Source: Eubacterium sp. | GTDB taxonomy: Bacteria > Bacillota > Clostridia > Lachnospirales > Lachnospiraceae | Reading direction: 5' to 3' | Length of the DNA stretch: 53,581 nt | Assembly (NCBI GenBank): GCA_024696635.1 | Contig: JAILGP010000228.1 | Span: 1 to 53,581 of the forward strand | In this document: in pieces, positions 14,808 through 22,658 of the stretch | How the letters are laid out: each line of letters opens with the position of its first letter | Numbering within the stretch: position 1 is the first letter of the stretch | Notes under the pieces: model-generated | Told to the model about the DNA's origin: nothing | Seen by the model: the letters and a program-made list of their open reading frames with translations, nothing else | Database searches by the model: none | Made by a program: the position numbers and the translations under genes

Positions 14808-17480
14808 ATGGCTGCTTTTGAGGAAACTAAATCTGGCATACCAATGATGGATGAAGCCCTGCAGAACATACGTTTGGGGGATAATGTTGTCTGGCAGGTT
14901 CCATCTCTGGATGAATTCAGGCTTGTGGCGGAAAAATTCGTGACCCAGGCCATAGCAGATAAGAGAAATCTTATTTATGTAAGGTTTGCTGAGCATGAAC
15001 CTATACTTAAGCCAAGAGAGGGGCTTAAGATTGCAAATGTAAATCTCTCCCACAGATTTGAGACGTTTACAGTGGATATCCATAATCTGATCGAAAAGGA
15101 GGGCGGGGATGCATTTTATGTATTTGACTGCCTGTCAGAGTTGGAGGCTGCCTGGGCCACGGATCTTATGATGGGCAACTTCTTTCATCTGACCTGCCCT
15201 TATTTATTTATACTGGATACCGTTGCATTTTTCCCTATAATCCGGGGACGGCATTCTTTTGATGCCATAGCCACAATCCGAGATACTACCCAGCTTTTTC
15301 TGGATGTATATTCTGATGAGGGAAATGCTGCTGATCAGATTTACGTTCGTCCTATGAAGGTTTGGAAACGCTATTCACCAACCATGTTCCAGCCCCATGT
15401 TCTAAGTAAGAAGGATTTTTCCTTTAAGGTCCTGGCTGATGGAACTGAGGTCAGCAGGTTTTACAGCATTATGAACAAGAGCACATTTAATGATGTGGAC
15501 CAGAACCAGGATAGCTGGGAGCGCTTTTTCAAATCCACCAGAAGAAAATACGAGTCGGGCCAGGACGTAAGTCAGGACTGCTCCCGTATGTGCAACATTA
15601 TGTTAACTCGTGACGAGAGGATGAGGACTCTTATAAAGGCTAATTTCAGGCCGGAGGATTATTTTGAGGTTCATTCCAGAATGGTGGGAACCGGCATGAT
15701 TGGTGGAAAGGCCTGTGGTATGCTCCTGTCCAGAAAAATTGTGGAGAACCACCGGCCGGATATTTATACACGCATTGAGCCCCACGATTCCTATTATATT
15801 GGGTCGGATGTATTCTATGCATTCATTGTGGACAATGGTTTCTGGGATCTAAGAATCCGCCAGCGTACCGAGGAGGGATATTTTGCCCTGGCTGATGAGT
15901 TTGCTGAGAAAATCATGGCTGGTAGTTTCTCATCCCGGGTGGAAAATGACCTTAGAAGAATCCTGGATTATTATGGCAATGACCCCTTCATCTGTCGTTC
16001 CAGTTCCATTTTGGAGGATGGCTTTGGAAATGCATTTGCCGGCAAGTACGAGTCGGTTTTCTGCGGTAATATGGGAAGTCCTGAGGATAGACTTCTTGAA
16101 TTTGAAAATGCAATTAAAACGGTTTACGCAAGTACCATGAGCGAGTCCGCCCTGGATTACAGGAAGAGGCGAGGCCTGGACAAGAGGGATGAGCAGATGG
16201 CCATTCTGGTTCAGAGGGTTTCAGGTTCCAGGTATGATGGTTTCTTCATGCCTTGCGCCGCGGGAGTAGGTTACTCCATGAGTCCTTATAGAATTGGAAA
16301 TGTAAAAGCAGAGTCAGGTATGCTAAGACTTGTTATGGGACTTGGAACTGCCGCTGTGGATAGGCGTACAGGCTCTTACCCCAGAATGGTTTCCCTGGAT
16401 GCTCCTTCCAAAATCATACATTCTACCATGGCGGACAGGCAGCAGTATTCCCAAAGAATAGTGGATGGAATCAGCCTTGTGTCAGGCCAGGTGGAGGGTT
16501 TTGATCCTCTGAAAATAAGTGAAAGCTTTCCGTATTATCAGAAGAAGCTTGTATATTCCCATAATACTGATACTGAGAGAATGTTCAGGGAGAGGGGGCA
16601 GAGAAGAGAGGTTCTTTATGTTTCCTGTGAGGGCCTTACTAAAAATGATGCTTTGATGAAGGATATGAAGGAAATCCTTGAACTTATACAGGAACATTAT
16701 GAATATCCGGTGGATACTGAATATACCATAAATATAGCCCAGGATGGAAGCTATGTGGTGGACCTTCTTCAGTGCAGGCCACTTCAGCTTACCCAGGAAG
16801 GCGATAGGGTGGACTTCCCAGATGACATTTCCAGGGAAAATATTCTACTTGAGACAAAGGGTGTATCCATGGGATTTTCCCGCAAGGTTAAGCTGGATGG
16901 GGTGGTATATATTGACCCTATTAAGTATTACAATATGCCTTACAAGAAGAAATATGATATAAGGAAATACCTTTCAAATGTAAATTGGTACTATAAGGGA
17001 AAGAATAAGAAGCTGCTTCTTCTCACGCCGGGTCGTATATGTACTTCCTCGCCGGAGCTTGGGGTGCCATCTGCCTTTGGAGATATTGGTGAATTTGGTG
17101 TAATAGCCGAGATTTCGGAATCCAAGGCGGGATATATACCGGAACTCAGCTATGGAAGCCATATATTCCAGGATCTTGTGGAAGCGGGGATTCTCTACAC
17201 GGCCGTATTTGAGGGTGCAAGCACACTGACCTATAATCCGGGGATTTTGACTGGCAATGACATTTGCCAGGAAAAAGGCAGGGAAGATGGCATAAGGAAT
17301 ATTACCAGCCTGATTATTGACATTTCCCCTGAAAACGAAGGAATCCTCAATGTCTACGACCTGTCCCAGGCTAATATGTATTTATACTACGACCTGACAG
17401 AAGAAAGGCTGCTAATTTACCAAAGGGGTCAGACCCCTTTGGCAAATTTTGGGGCAAATATAAATTTATTTGACAAGTAA
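14808..17480 (+). CDS. PEP/pyruvate-binding domain protein with degenerate RecA-like N-terminus
   Basis: An 890-residue cytosolic protein. Residues 1-230 resemble KaiC/RAD55-type ATPases (SGIPMMDEALQNIRLGDNVV), but VPSLDEF stands where a P-loop would be. Residues about 290-660 are the ATP-grasp-like nucleotide half of PEP synthase/PPDK: GGKACGM, then CRSSSILEDGFGNAFAG, ending LLQCRPLQL. The phospho-histidine and PEP barrel domains are absent, so it is not a pyruvate dikinase. A third domain carries LLTPGR and PELSYGSHIFQDL. The last 22 residues come from palindrome copy 7 and sequence beyond it. GAGGAGGTG precedes the ATG. It heads a set with ATP-grasp, alpha-E and transglutaminase-like genes. 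Confidence 0.85.
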   Translation: MAAFEETKSGIPMMDEALQNIRLGDNVVWQVPSLDEFRLVAEKFVTQAIADKRNLIYVRFAEHEPILKPREGLKIANVNLSHRFETFTVDIHNLIEKEGGDAFYVFDCLSELEAAWATDLMMGNFFHLTCPYLFILDTVAFFPIIRGRHSFDAIATIRDTTQLFLDVYSDEGNAADQIYVRPMKVWKRYSPTMFQPHVLSKKDFSFKVLADGTEVSRFYSIMNKSTFNDVDQNQDSWERFFKSTRRKYESGQDVSQDCSRMCNIMLTRDERMRTLIKANFRPEDYFEVHSRMVGTGMIGGKACGMLLSRKIVENHRPDIYTRIEPHDSYYIGSDVFYAFIVDNGFWDLRIRQRTEEGYFALADEFAEKIMAGSFSSRVENDLRRILDYYGNDPFICRSSSILEDGFGNAFAGKYESVFCGNMGSPEDRLLEFENAIKTVYASTMSESALDYRKRRGLDKRDEQMAILVQRVSGSRYDGFFMPCAAGVGYSMSPYRIGNVKAESGMLRLVMGLGTAAVDRRTGSYPRMVSLDAPSKIIHSTMADRQQYSQRIVDGISLVSGQVEGFDPLKISESFPYYQKKLVYSHNTDTERMFRERGQRREVLYVSCEGLTKNDALMKDMKEILELIQEHYEYPVDTEYTINIAQDGSYVVDLLQCRPLQLTQEGDRVDFPDDISRENILLETKGVSMGFSRKVKLDGVVYIDPIKYYNMPYKKKYDIRKYLSNVNWYYKGKNKKLLLLTPGRICTSSPELGVPSAFGDIGEFGVIAEISESKAGYIPELSYGSHIFQDLVEAGILYTAVFEGASTLTYNPGILTGNDICQEKGREDGIRNITSLIIDISPENEGILNVYDLSQANMYLYYDLTEERLLIYQRGQTPLANFGANINLFDK
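17415..17447 (+). repeat. 33-bp palindrome, copy 7 (translated)
   Basis: Lies inside the end of the preceding frame and is read as IYQRGQTPLAN. This copy has the best-paired arms, with only the A/C mismatch at position 5. Confidence 0.95.
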
Positions 17481-17518
17481 TTTGATATGTGATAAATTAC
17501 ATTTTGTAAATGAGAGCA

Positions 17519-17553
17519 AGGGCGTTCCTGTTTTTTAGGGACGTCCTTTTTTT
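17519..17553 (+). terminator. Intrinsic terminator after the PEP/pyruvate-binding gene
   Basis: An 11-bp stem (AGGGCGTTCCT with AGGGACGTCCT, two G-U pairs), loop of seven bases, seven Ts. Confidence 0.88.
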
Positions 17554-17576
17554 ATCAGAGATATAGATTAGGCAAG

Positions 17577-17606
17577 GGCGCTTATGCAAGGCATAGGCGT
17601 CTTTTT
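17577..17606 (+). terminator. Terminator-like hairpin in the leader of the ATP-grasp gene
   Basis: An 11-bp stem (GGCGCTTATGC with GCATAGGCGTC, G-U pairs), loop AAG, then TTTTTGTTTTT. The T-run stops about 12 bases before the ribosome binding site, so an mRNA starting upstream of the hairpin must pass through it. This favours attenuation or partial read-through. Confidence 0.75.
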
Positions 17607-17637
17607 GTTTTTCATCTGATAGATAAGGAGGATGGAA

Positions 17638-18963
17638 ATGAAATTTATGGAGCAACAGTTATTAAAGCATACTGATAAAATCAATGATTTGCTGGCCCGA
17701 TACGGAGTAAAATTTGGAATATATAAGAATAATACATTCAAGGAGCAATTATTTCCCTTTGATGCTATACCGAGAATTATAGATTTTTCCGAATTTAAAA
17801 TGTTAGAGAAAGGGCTGAAACAGAGAGTTTTGGCCCTTAATTTATTTTTAAGGGATATTTATTCTAAAAAGAATATCGTTAAAGATGGAGTGGTACCAGA
17901 GGATTTTATATTTGCATCATCCGGATATATGGCAGAATGCGAGGGGGTAATGCCTGTTAAAGGGGTTTATTCTCACATTTCCGGAATCGATCTGGTTAAG
18001 GGCAAAGATAATGAGTGGTATATCCTTGAAGATAATCTCAGGGTCCCATCGGGTGCATCTTATCCCATGATTGCAAGAGACCTTTGCAGGAAAAGCTCGC
18101 CAGAAACATTTCATAATACCAAGCTTCTGGATAATAGGAATTATGCGGACATGCTGAGGAAAACCATGGACTATGTGAATACAGGAGGTCATACCGTGAT
18201 CCTGACACCAGGCAGGTATAATGCGGCTTATTTCGAGCATTCCTACCTGGCGGAGAAAACAGGGGCCCACCTGGTAAGCGGTTCGGAATTATTTGTGGAA
18301 AATGATCTGCTTTACTACGTCAGCGCCAACGGGACCAAGGAGAAGGTTGGGGCGGTCTATCGCAGGATTTCCGATGAATATCTGGATCCCATGAACTTTA
18401 ATCCTGAGTCCCTGATCGGCATCCCCCATATATACGACGTTTTTAGGAAGGGAAATGTAGCCTTACTCAATGCTCCTGGAAATGGGGTGGCCGATGATAA
18501 GGGAATCTACTATTTCGTTCCTAAAATGATAAGGTACTATCTGGGCGAAGAAGCGATTTTGCAAAATGCACCGACATATCTTCCATTTTATGAAGAGGAT
18601 ATGAAATACGTACTGGAGCATTTTGATGATCTGGTCCTTAAGGATGTGGCTGAGGCAGGCGGCTATGGCGTTGTATTTGGAAATGCAATGTCAAAGGAGG
18701 AAAAGGAGAACTTTATTACCCTTCTTAAGGCTGAGCCGCGTAGGTTCATAGCCCAGGAGGTAATAGATTTCCAGGATCTTGATATTTTGGATGAAGGATG
18801 TATAGTTCCGAGAAAAGCGGATCTCAGGGCATTTGTCCTTATGGCAGATGAGCCACTGGTCTGGGCCAGCGGTCTGACCAGATTTTCGCGAAATCCAGAT
18901 TCATTTATTGTTAATTCATCTCAGGGAGGAGGTTTTAAAGACACATGGGTATTATCTCAGTAA
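17638..18963 (+). CDS. Circularly permuted ATP-grasp protein (COG2308 type)
   Basis: A 441-residue protein of the circularly permuted ATP-grasp family. Visible family blocks are LALNLFLRDIYSKKNIVKDG, the EDNLRVPSGASYPMIARDL stretch, YFVPKMIRYYLGEEA, and the late VLKDVAEAGGYG with FIAQEVI and PRKADLRAFVLM. The family is predicted, from genome context, to form amide or peptide bonds using ATP; substrates are not established. AAGGAG is one base from an ATG at 17632 and seven from the ATG at 17638, so I choose the latter. Its end overlaps the alpha-E gene by 19 bases, and ATP-grasp plus alpha-E plus transglutaminase is a recurrent trio. Confidence 0.88.
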   Translation: MKFMEQQLLKHTDKINDLLARYGVKFGIYKNNTFKEQLFPFDAIPRIIDFSEFKMLEKGLKQRVLALNLFLRDIYSKKNIVKDGVVPEDFIFASSGYMAECEGVMPVKGVYSHISGIDLVKGKDNEWYILEDNLRVPSGASYPMIARDLCRKSSPETFHNTKLLDNRNYADMLRKTMDYVNTGGHTVILTPGRYNAAYFEHSYLAEKTGAHLVSGSELFVENDLLYYVSANGTKEKVGAVYRRISDEYLDPMNFNPESLIGIPHIYDVFRKGNVALLNAPGNGVADDKGIYYFVPKMIRYYLGEEAILQNAPTYLPFYEEDMKYVLEHFDDLVLKDVAEAGGYGVVFGNAMSKEEKENFITLLKAEPRRFIAQEVIDFQDLDILDEGCIVPRKADLRAFVLMADEPLVWASGLTRFSRNPDSFIVNSSQGGGFKDTWVLSQ

Positions 18964-19610
18964 AACAAATTGATAATCTTTATTGGTTAGGAAGGTACAC
19001 GGAGCGGGTTTATACGACCCTTAGCATGTTTTCAAAGAGTTTTGACCTTATGATTGATGCTACGGATGAGGTTTATCCTAAATATTGCGAGGCCCTGGAT
19101 ATCCCTAACATTTATCAGTCCAAGGAGGATTTTCTCAGGCGTTATCCCTTTGACGAGTCAATACCGGATTCTATAATAAGTAATCTTAATCGTGCCTATG
19201 ACAATGCAATCGTCCTGAGGGAGACCATTGGCTCAGATGCCCTTTCATATATTCAGCTTTCTATCTATGCCATGAACAAGGCGGCAATGAGCAATTCTCC
19301 CCTTATAGAACTGCAGGAGATCTCGGATTTTCTTCTATCCTTCTGGGGCATAGTTGACGATCAGCTCGATGTGGACCAGATCAGAAATATAATCAAAGCC
19401 GGCAAGAGAATCGAAAGAGTTGACCTATATGCAAGGCTGGAGCTTGATAAAAGCCGGCTGGAAAGGGAGATTCACAGGATGATTCCAAGAGTTCTCAGGA
19501 GTGGCATGAAGTATAACCAGTCTGCATTAAACAAGGTGCGTGAGCTTATTAATGGAAATGTAATCGATTATGACCAGATTATTTCAAATGTTGAAGCGAT
19601 TGTAGGCTAG
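18945..19610 (+). CDS. Alpha-E domain protein (COG2307 type)
   Basis: A 221-residue, all-helical protein. The start MGIISVKQIDNLYWLGRYTE matches the conserved opening of alpha-E proteins (NLxWxGRYxER), and ELQEISDFLLSFWGIVDDQL fits the later helices. The family nearly always neighbours or is fused to circularly permuted ATP-grasp proteins and is thought to be part of the same ligase machinery. It overlaps the upstream gene by 19 bases; a GGGAGGAGG lies inside the upstream gene about 12 bases before the ATG, so translation is probably coupled. It is shorter than most members (around 300 residues), a point worth noting. Confidence 0.85.
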   Translation: MGIISVKQIDNLYWLGRYTERVYTTLSMFSKSFDLMIDATDEVYPKYCEALDIPNIYQSKEDFLRRYPFDESIPDSIISNLNRAYDNAIVLRETIGSDALSYIQLSIYAMNKAAMSNSPLIELQEISDFLLSFWGIVDDQLDVDQIRNIIKAGKRIERVDLYARLELDKSRLEREIHRMIPRVLRSGMKYNQSALNKVRELINGNVIDYDQIISNVEAIVG

Positions 19611-19637
19611 TGGAAATAATGACTAAGAGGAAGCAAG

Positions 19638-20432
19638 ATGGCATTTTTAAATTATGAATATAAAATGAAAATTATTTATTCCGAGCCAGTGGAGAAATGT
19701 TATTTCACCCTCAAGGCTATCCCGACTGAGGATTTCAGGCAAAGGAGTATATCCTATGAAATAAGTATGCTGCCTGATACCAGATATTCCAAGAGTATGG
19801 ATTCCTTTGGAAATATGCAGATCATAGGCAGTGTGGCTAGTCCTCATTCCGAATATGAATACACCATAAGGGGACTGGTCGAAACCCATAATACCAATAT
19901 TACAGGTGGAATTGATGAGAGCCTTCTGGGTATGTACAAGTATCCCTTTGGGAAGTGCAAGCCAGGACCTAACATAAATGAATTTGCAAGATTTTTAGAA
20001 GGTGAAATATCAAATTGCAAGTCGGATAAAGAAAAATGTATCAGAGTAATGAACATTTTAAATGAAAATATGATATATCAATCCGGAAGTACAAAGATAG
20101 AGACCTCTGCTGAAGAGGCCTTTTCCGGTCGTATGGGGGTATGTCAGGATTTTGCCCATATTTATATAACGGTACTAAGACTATTAGGCATTCCGGCAAG
20201 ATATGTTTGCGGCCTTATTGTCGGGGAGGGGGAGAGCCATGCCTGGGTTGAAGCCGCGTGTGATGGCAATTATATTGCATTTGACCCTACTCATAATAGG
20301 GAAATCATGGATGAATATATAAAGCTTGGAAATGGTAGAGATGCCTCAGACTGCACCATAAATAAGGGAGTCATGTGGGGCGGGGGAAATCAGACACAGA
20401 TAATTGAGGTTTATGTTGAGAAATATTATTGA
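19638..20432 (+). CDS. Transglutaminase-like cysteine hydrolase
   Basis: A 264-residue protein. The N-terminal half is a beta-rich domain typical of bacterial transglutaminase-like proteins found with ATP-grasp/alpha-E genes. The C-terminal half has an intact catalytic triad: Cys169 in GVCQDFAH, His201 in ESHAWVEA, Asp216 in AFDPTHN. No signal peptide, so it acts in the cytosol. The family can cleave or exchange amide bonds; here it probably acts on the product of the neighbouring ligase, either releasing or transferring it (inference). AGAGGAAGC precedes the ATG, 27 bases after the alpha-E gene. Confidence 0.9.
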   Translation: MAFLNYEYKMKIIYSEPVEKCYFTLKAIPTEDFRQRSISYEISMLPDTRYSKSMDSFGNMQIIGSVASPHSEYEYTIRGLVETHNTNITGGIDESLLGMYKYPFGKCKPGPNINEFARFLEGEISNCKSDKEKCIRVMNILNENMIYQSGSTKIETSAEEAFSGRMGVCQDFAHIYITVLRLLGIPARYVCGLIVGEGESHAWVEAACDGNYIAFDPTHNREIMDEYIKLGNGRDASDCTINKGVMWGGGNQTQIIEVYVEKYY

Positions 20433-20461
20433 TGAAGCCTGGGATTTGCCGGGACAAATAA

Positions 20462-20557
20462 GAAATCAGCAGGCCAGCGTTAAATAGTATGTGAATATAG
20501 GAAATCAGCAGGCCAGCGTTGAACAGCATGAGAATATATAAAATCAGAATGCCAATC
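20462..20557 (+). repeat. 39-bp tandem repeat, two and a half copies
   Basis: Units 20462-20500 and 20501-20539 both begin GAAATCAGCAGGCCAGCGTT; a decayed partial third follows to 20557. They fill the gap between the transglutaminase-like and hydrolase genes. Confidence 0.9.
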
Positions 20558-20587
20558 AAAATTCAAGGCAGATATAAGGAGTAAGAA

Positions 20588-21604
20588 ATGGTAGAGCTAG
20601 TGACATGGGTGGGGCTTCCAATCGATGAAAAATTAATGATAAAGAAGAACCGTCTTATGCCGGATGTAACAGAAAATATAAAGATTATAAAAACTGATGG
20701 CGAAGAAGATAGTGAAAGTCAAAGACAAGCTGATATGGAGCAAAGCAGGCTGAAACGTATCAGCATAGTTACCGGAATTCATGGTGATGAGCTTGAAGGA
20801 CAGTATGTATGCTATGAGCTTCAGAGAAGGATTAATCTGGAGAGGCATAATCTTAAAGGTATAGTTGATATATATCCGGCAATGAATCCCCTGGGTGTTG
20901 ATTCAATTACCAGGGGTATTCCTGCATTTGATCTGGATATGAACAGATTATTTCCTGGAAATAAGGATGGAAATATGACGGAATACCTGGCTGCAGGAAT
21001 AATGAATGATGTTATGGGATCTGACCTGGTTCTGGATATCCATGCAAGTAATATATATCTTACGGAAATACCCCAGATCAGGATAAATGAGCTGCATAAG
21101 GATTTTCTTCTTCCCATGGCGGAGCTTTCAAATGTGGATTTTATATGGGTCCATGGAGCAAGTACTGTCCTGAAAGCTACATTTGCCCATAGCTTAAATA
21201 GCGTGGGAACTCCTGTGCTTGTCTGTGAAATGGGAGTGGGAATGAGGCTTACCAGAGAATATGGGGACCAGCTTGTGAATGGAATATTTAACCTTATGAA
21301 GGAACTGGGAATATGGAAGGGCCAGGTGGAGAAGGTGAGAAGACCGATTATTTCACAGAATCCTGAGGATGTTATCTATTTAAATGCAAGTGCCAGCGGC
21401 CTTTTTGTGCCGGAGGTTAAACATGGAACGATTCTTAATAGGGGAGACCTGATAGGAAGAATAGTTAATCCTCTGGATGGAAGGGTTTTAGATGAGGTCA
21501 AGGCTCCTGATGAGGGAATGCTTTTTACAATAAGAGATTATCCCATTGTAGATGAAGGATCTCTGATGGGAAGAATATTAAAAAGAGAGGTTCTTGGTCT
21601 ATGA
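20588..21604 (+). CDS. Succinylglutamate desuccinylase/aspartoacylase-like zinc hydrolase
   Basis: A 338-residue M14-type deacylase. Zinc ligands are visible: His and Glu in GIHGDELEG and His in LVLDIHASN. The substrate-binding DMNRLFPG motif and the catalytic-type Glu in VLVCEMGVG are also present. The C-terminal 90 residues form a beta-barrel-like cap (SGLFVPEVKHGTILNRGDLI). The family removes acyl groups from N-acylated amino acids, so this enzyme could trim an amide made by the neighbouring ligase set (inference). AAGGAG precedes the ATG. It overlaps the next gene by four bases (ATGA), so the two are translationally coupled. Confidence 0.9.
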   Translation: MVELVTWVGLPIDEKLMIKKNRLMPDVTENIKIIKTDGEEDSESQRQADMEQSRLKRISIVTGIHGDELEGQYVCYELQRRINLERHNLKGIVDIYPAMNPLGVDSITRGIPAFDLDMNRLFPGNKDGNMTEYLAAGIMNDVMGSDLVLDIHASNIYLTEIPQIRINELHKDFLLPMAELSNVDFIWVHGASTVLKATFAHSLNSVGTPVLVCEMGVGMRLTREYGDQLVNGIFNLMKELGIWKGQVEKVRRPIISQNPEDVIYLNASASGLFVPEVKHGTILNRGDLIGRIVNPLDGRVLDEVKAPDEGMLFTIRDYPIVDEGSLMGRILKREVLGL

Positions 21605-22554
21605 AGAAGAAGATAATTTATGAAATAAAGGGACTATATAGAGACGATTTTAGAATTACTGGTTATGAATTTGGGAGTGGGAAGGAATCTGTATGTATAG
21701 TTGGAAACACAAGAGGAAATGAAATCCAGCAGATTTACTGCTGTTCCCAGCTGATTAAGAAGGTAAAACAGCTTGAGGAGGAGGGACGTATTAAGGATGG
21801 CCATAGGATTCTTATTATTCCATCTGCAAATCCTTATTCAGTCAATATTCAAAAAAGGTTCTGGCCAATAGATAATACAGATATTAACAGGATGTTTCCA
21901 GGCTATAATCTTGGAGAGACCACTCAGAGAATAGCGGATGGACTTTTCAGCAAAATTAAGGATTATGAATATGGAATACAGTTTACTTCCTTTTATATGC
22001 CGGGAGAATTTGTGCCTCATGTCAGATATATGAAGGAGGGCTTCACCAAAAAATCTGATGCTGAAAAATTTGGTCTTAAGTATATAGTAGAAAGAAAGGT
22101 AAGACCATATGATACAGCAACCCTTAACTATAATTGGCAAGTATGGAATACCAAGGCATTTTCCCTTTACATGAATACCACCTCTAAGATAAGTAAAAGC
22201 GGAGCGGGACAGGCTGTCCTTACTATAATGAACTTCATGGCAAATAGTGGGATCATCAAGTACTCCGCAATTGGTGAAAGGGATATCATAAGCCTTGATG
22301 ATACAGAACTCATATCTGTTAGAACCGCCAAGTCCGGATTCTACGAAGCCCTTGTTAAGGCCGGTGACATTGTGGAGGCGGGAACCCCGCTGGCTAACAT
22401 AATCAACCCCTACGAAGGTGACATACTAGAAACACTATATGCTCCCGTGAAAGGTACCATATTCTTCTGCCACACCGATCCCCTTACATATGCCAACACC
22501 GCCGTAATAAAACTCCTAATTTACCAAAGGGGTCAGACCCTTTTGGCAAATTAG
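21601..22554 (+). CDS. Aspartoacylase-like paralogue lacking the zinc site
   Basis: A 317-residue paralogue of the preceding hydrolase with the same fold order. The HGDE motif has become TRGNE (His to Arg), the DIHAS motif has become IQFTS (His to Phe), and the region equal to VLVCEMGVG lacks the catalytic Glu. DINRMFPG and the C-terminal cap (SGFYEALVKAGDIVEAGTPL) are kept. It therefore probably binds a ligand or its partner rather than hydrolysing. Its last 11 residues are encoded by palindrome copy 8, and its TAG stop begins on the last base of the repeat. Start overlaps the upstream stop in ATGA. Confidence 0.85.
   Translation: MKKKIIYEIKGLYRDDFRITGYEFGSGKESVCIVGNTRGNEIQQIYCCSQLIKKVKQLEEEGRIKDGHRILIIPSANPYSVNIQKRFWPIDNTDINRMFPGYNLGETTQRIADGLFSKIKDYEYGIQFTSFYMPGEFVPHVRYMKEGFTKKSDAEKFGLKYIVERKVRPYDTATLNYNWQVWNTKAFSLYMNTTSKISKSGAGQAVLTIMNFMANSGIIKYSAIGERDIISLDDTELISVRTAKSGFYEALVKAGDIVEAGTPLANIINPYEGDILETLYAPVKGTIFFCHTDPLTYANTAVIKLLIYQRGQTLLAN
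22519..22551 (+). repeat. 33-bp palindrome, copy 8 (translated, left of a pair)
   Basis: Read in frame as IYQRGQTLLAN at the end of the paralogue gene. Confidence 0.95.
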
Positions 22555-22569
22555 ATTGCGTACAATTGA

Positions 22570-22602
22570 ATTTACCAATGGGGTCAGACCCCTTTGGCAA
22601 AT
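22570..22602 (+). repeat. 33-bp palindrome, copy 9 (right of a pair)
   Basis: Same orientation, 18 bases after copy 8, preceded by TGA. The spacer contains TTGCGTACAA, the reverse complement of the core in the 9.5-kb pair. Confidence 0.95.
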
Positions 22603-22658
22603 CCTTATGGTAAATCTACCCTTGCCTACAATTCCTCATGAATGTATAATTTAATATT

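Noticed and set aside
14691-15083. A 130-codon antisense frame over the leader hairpin and start of the PEP/pyruvate-binding gene
   Set aside because: No recognisable protein features, and it covers a terminator and the real start.
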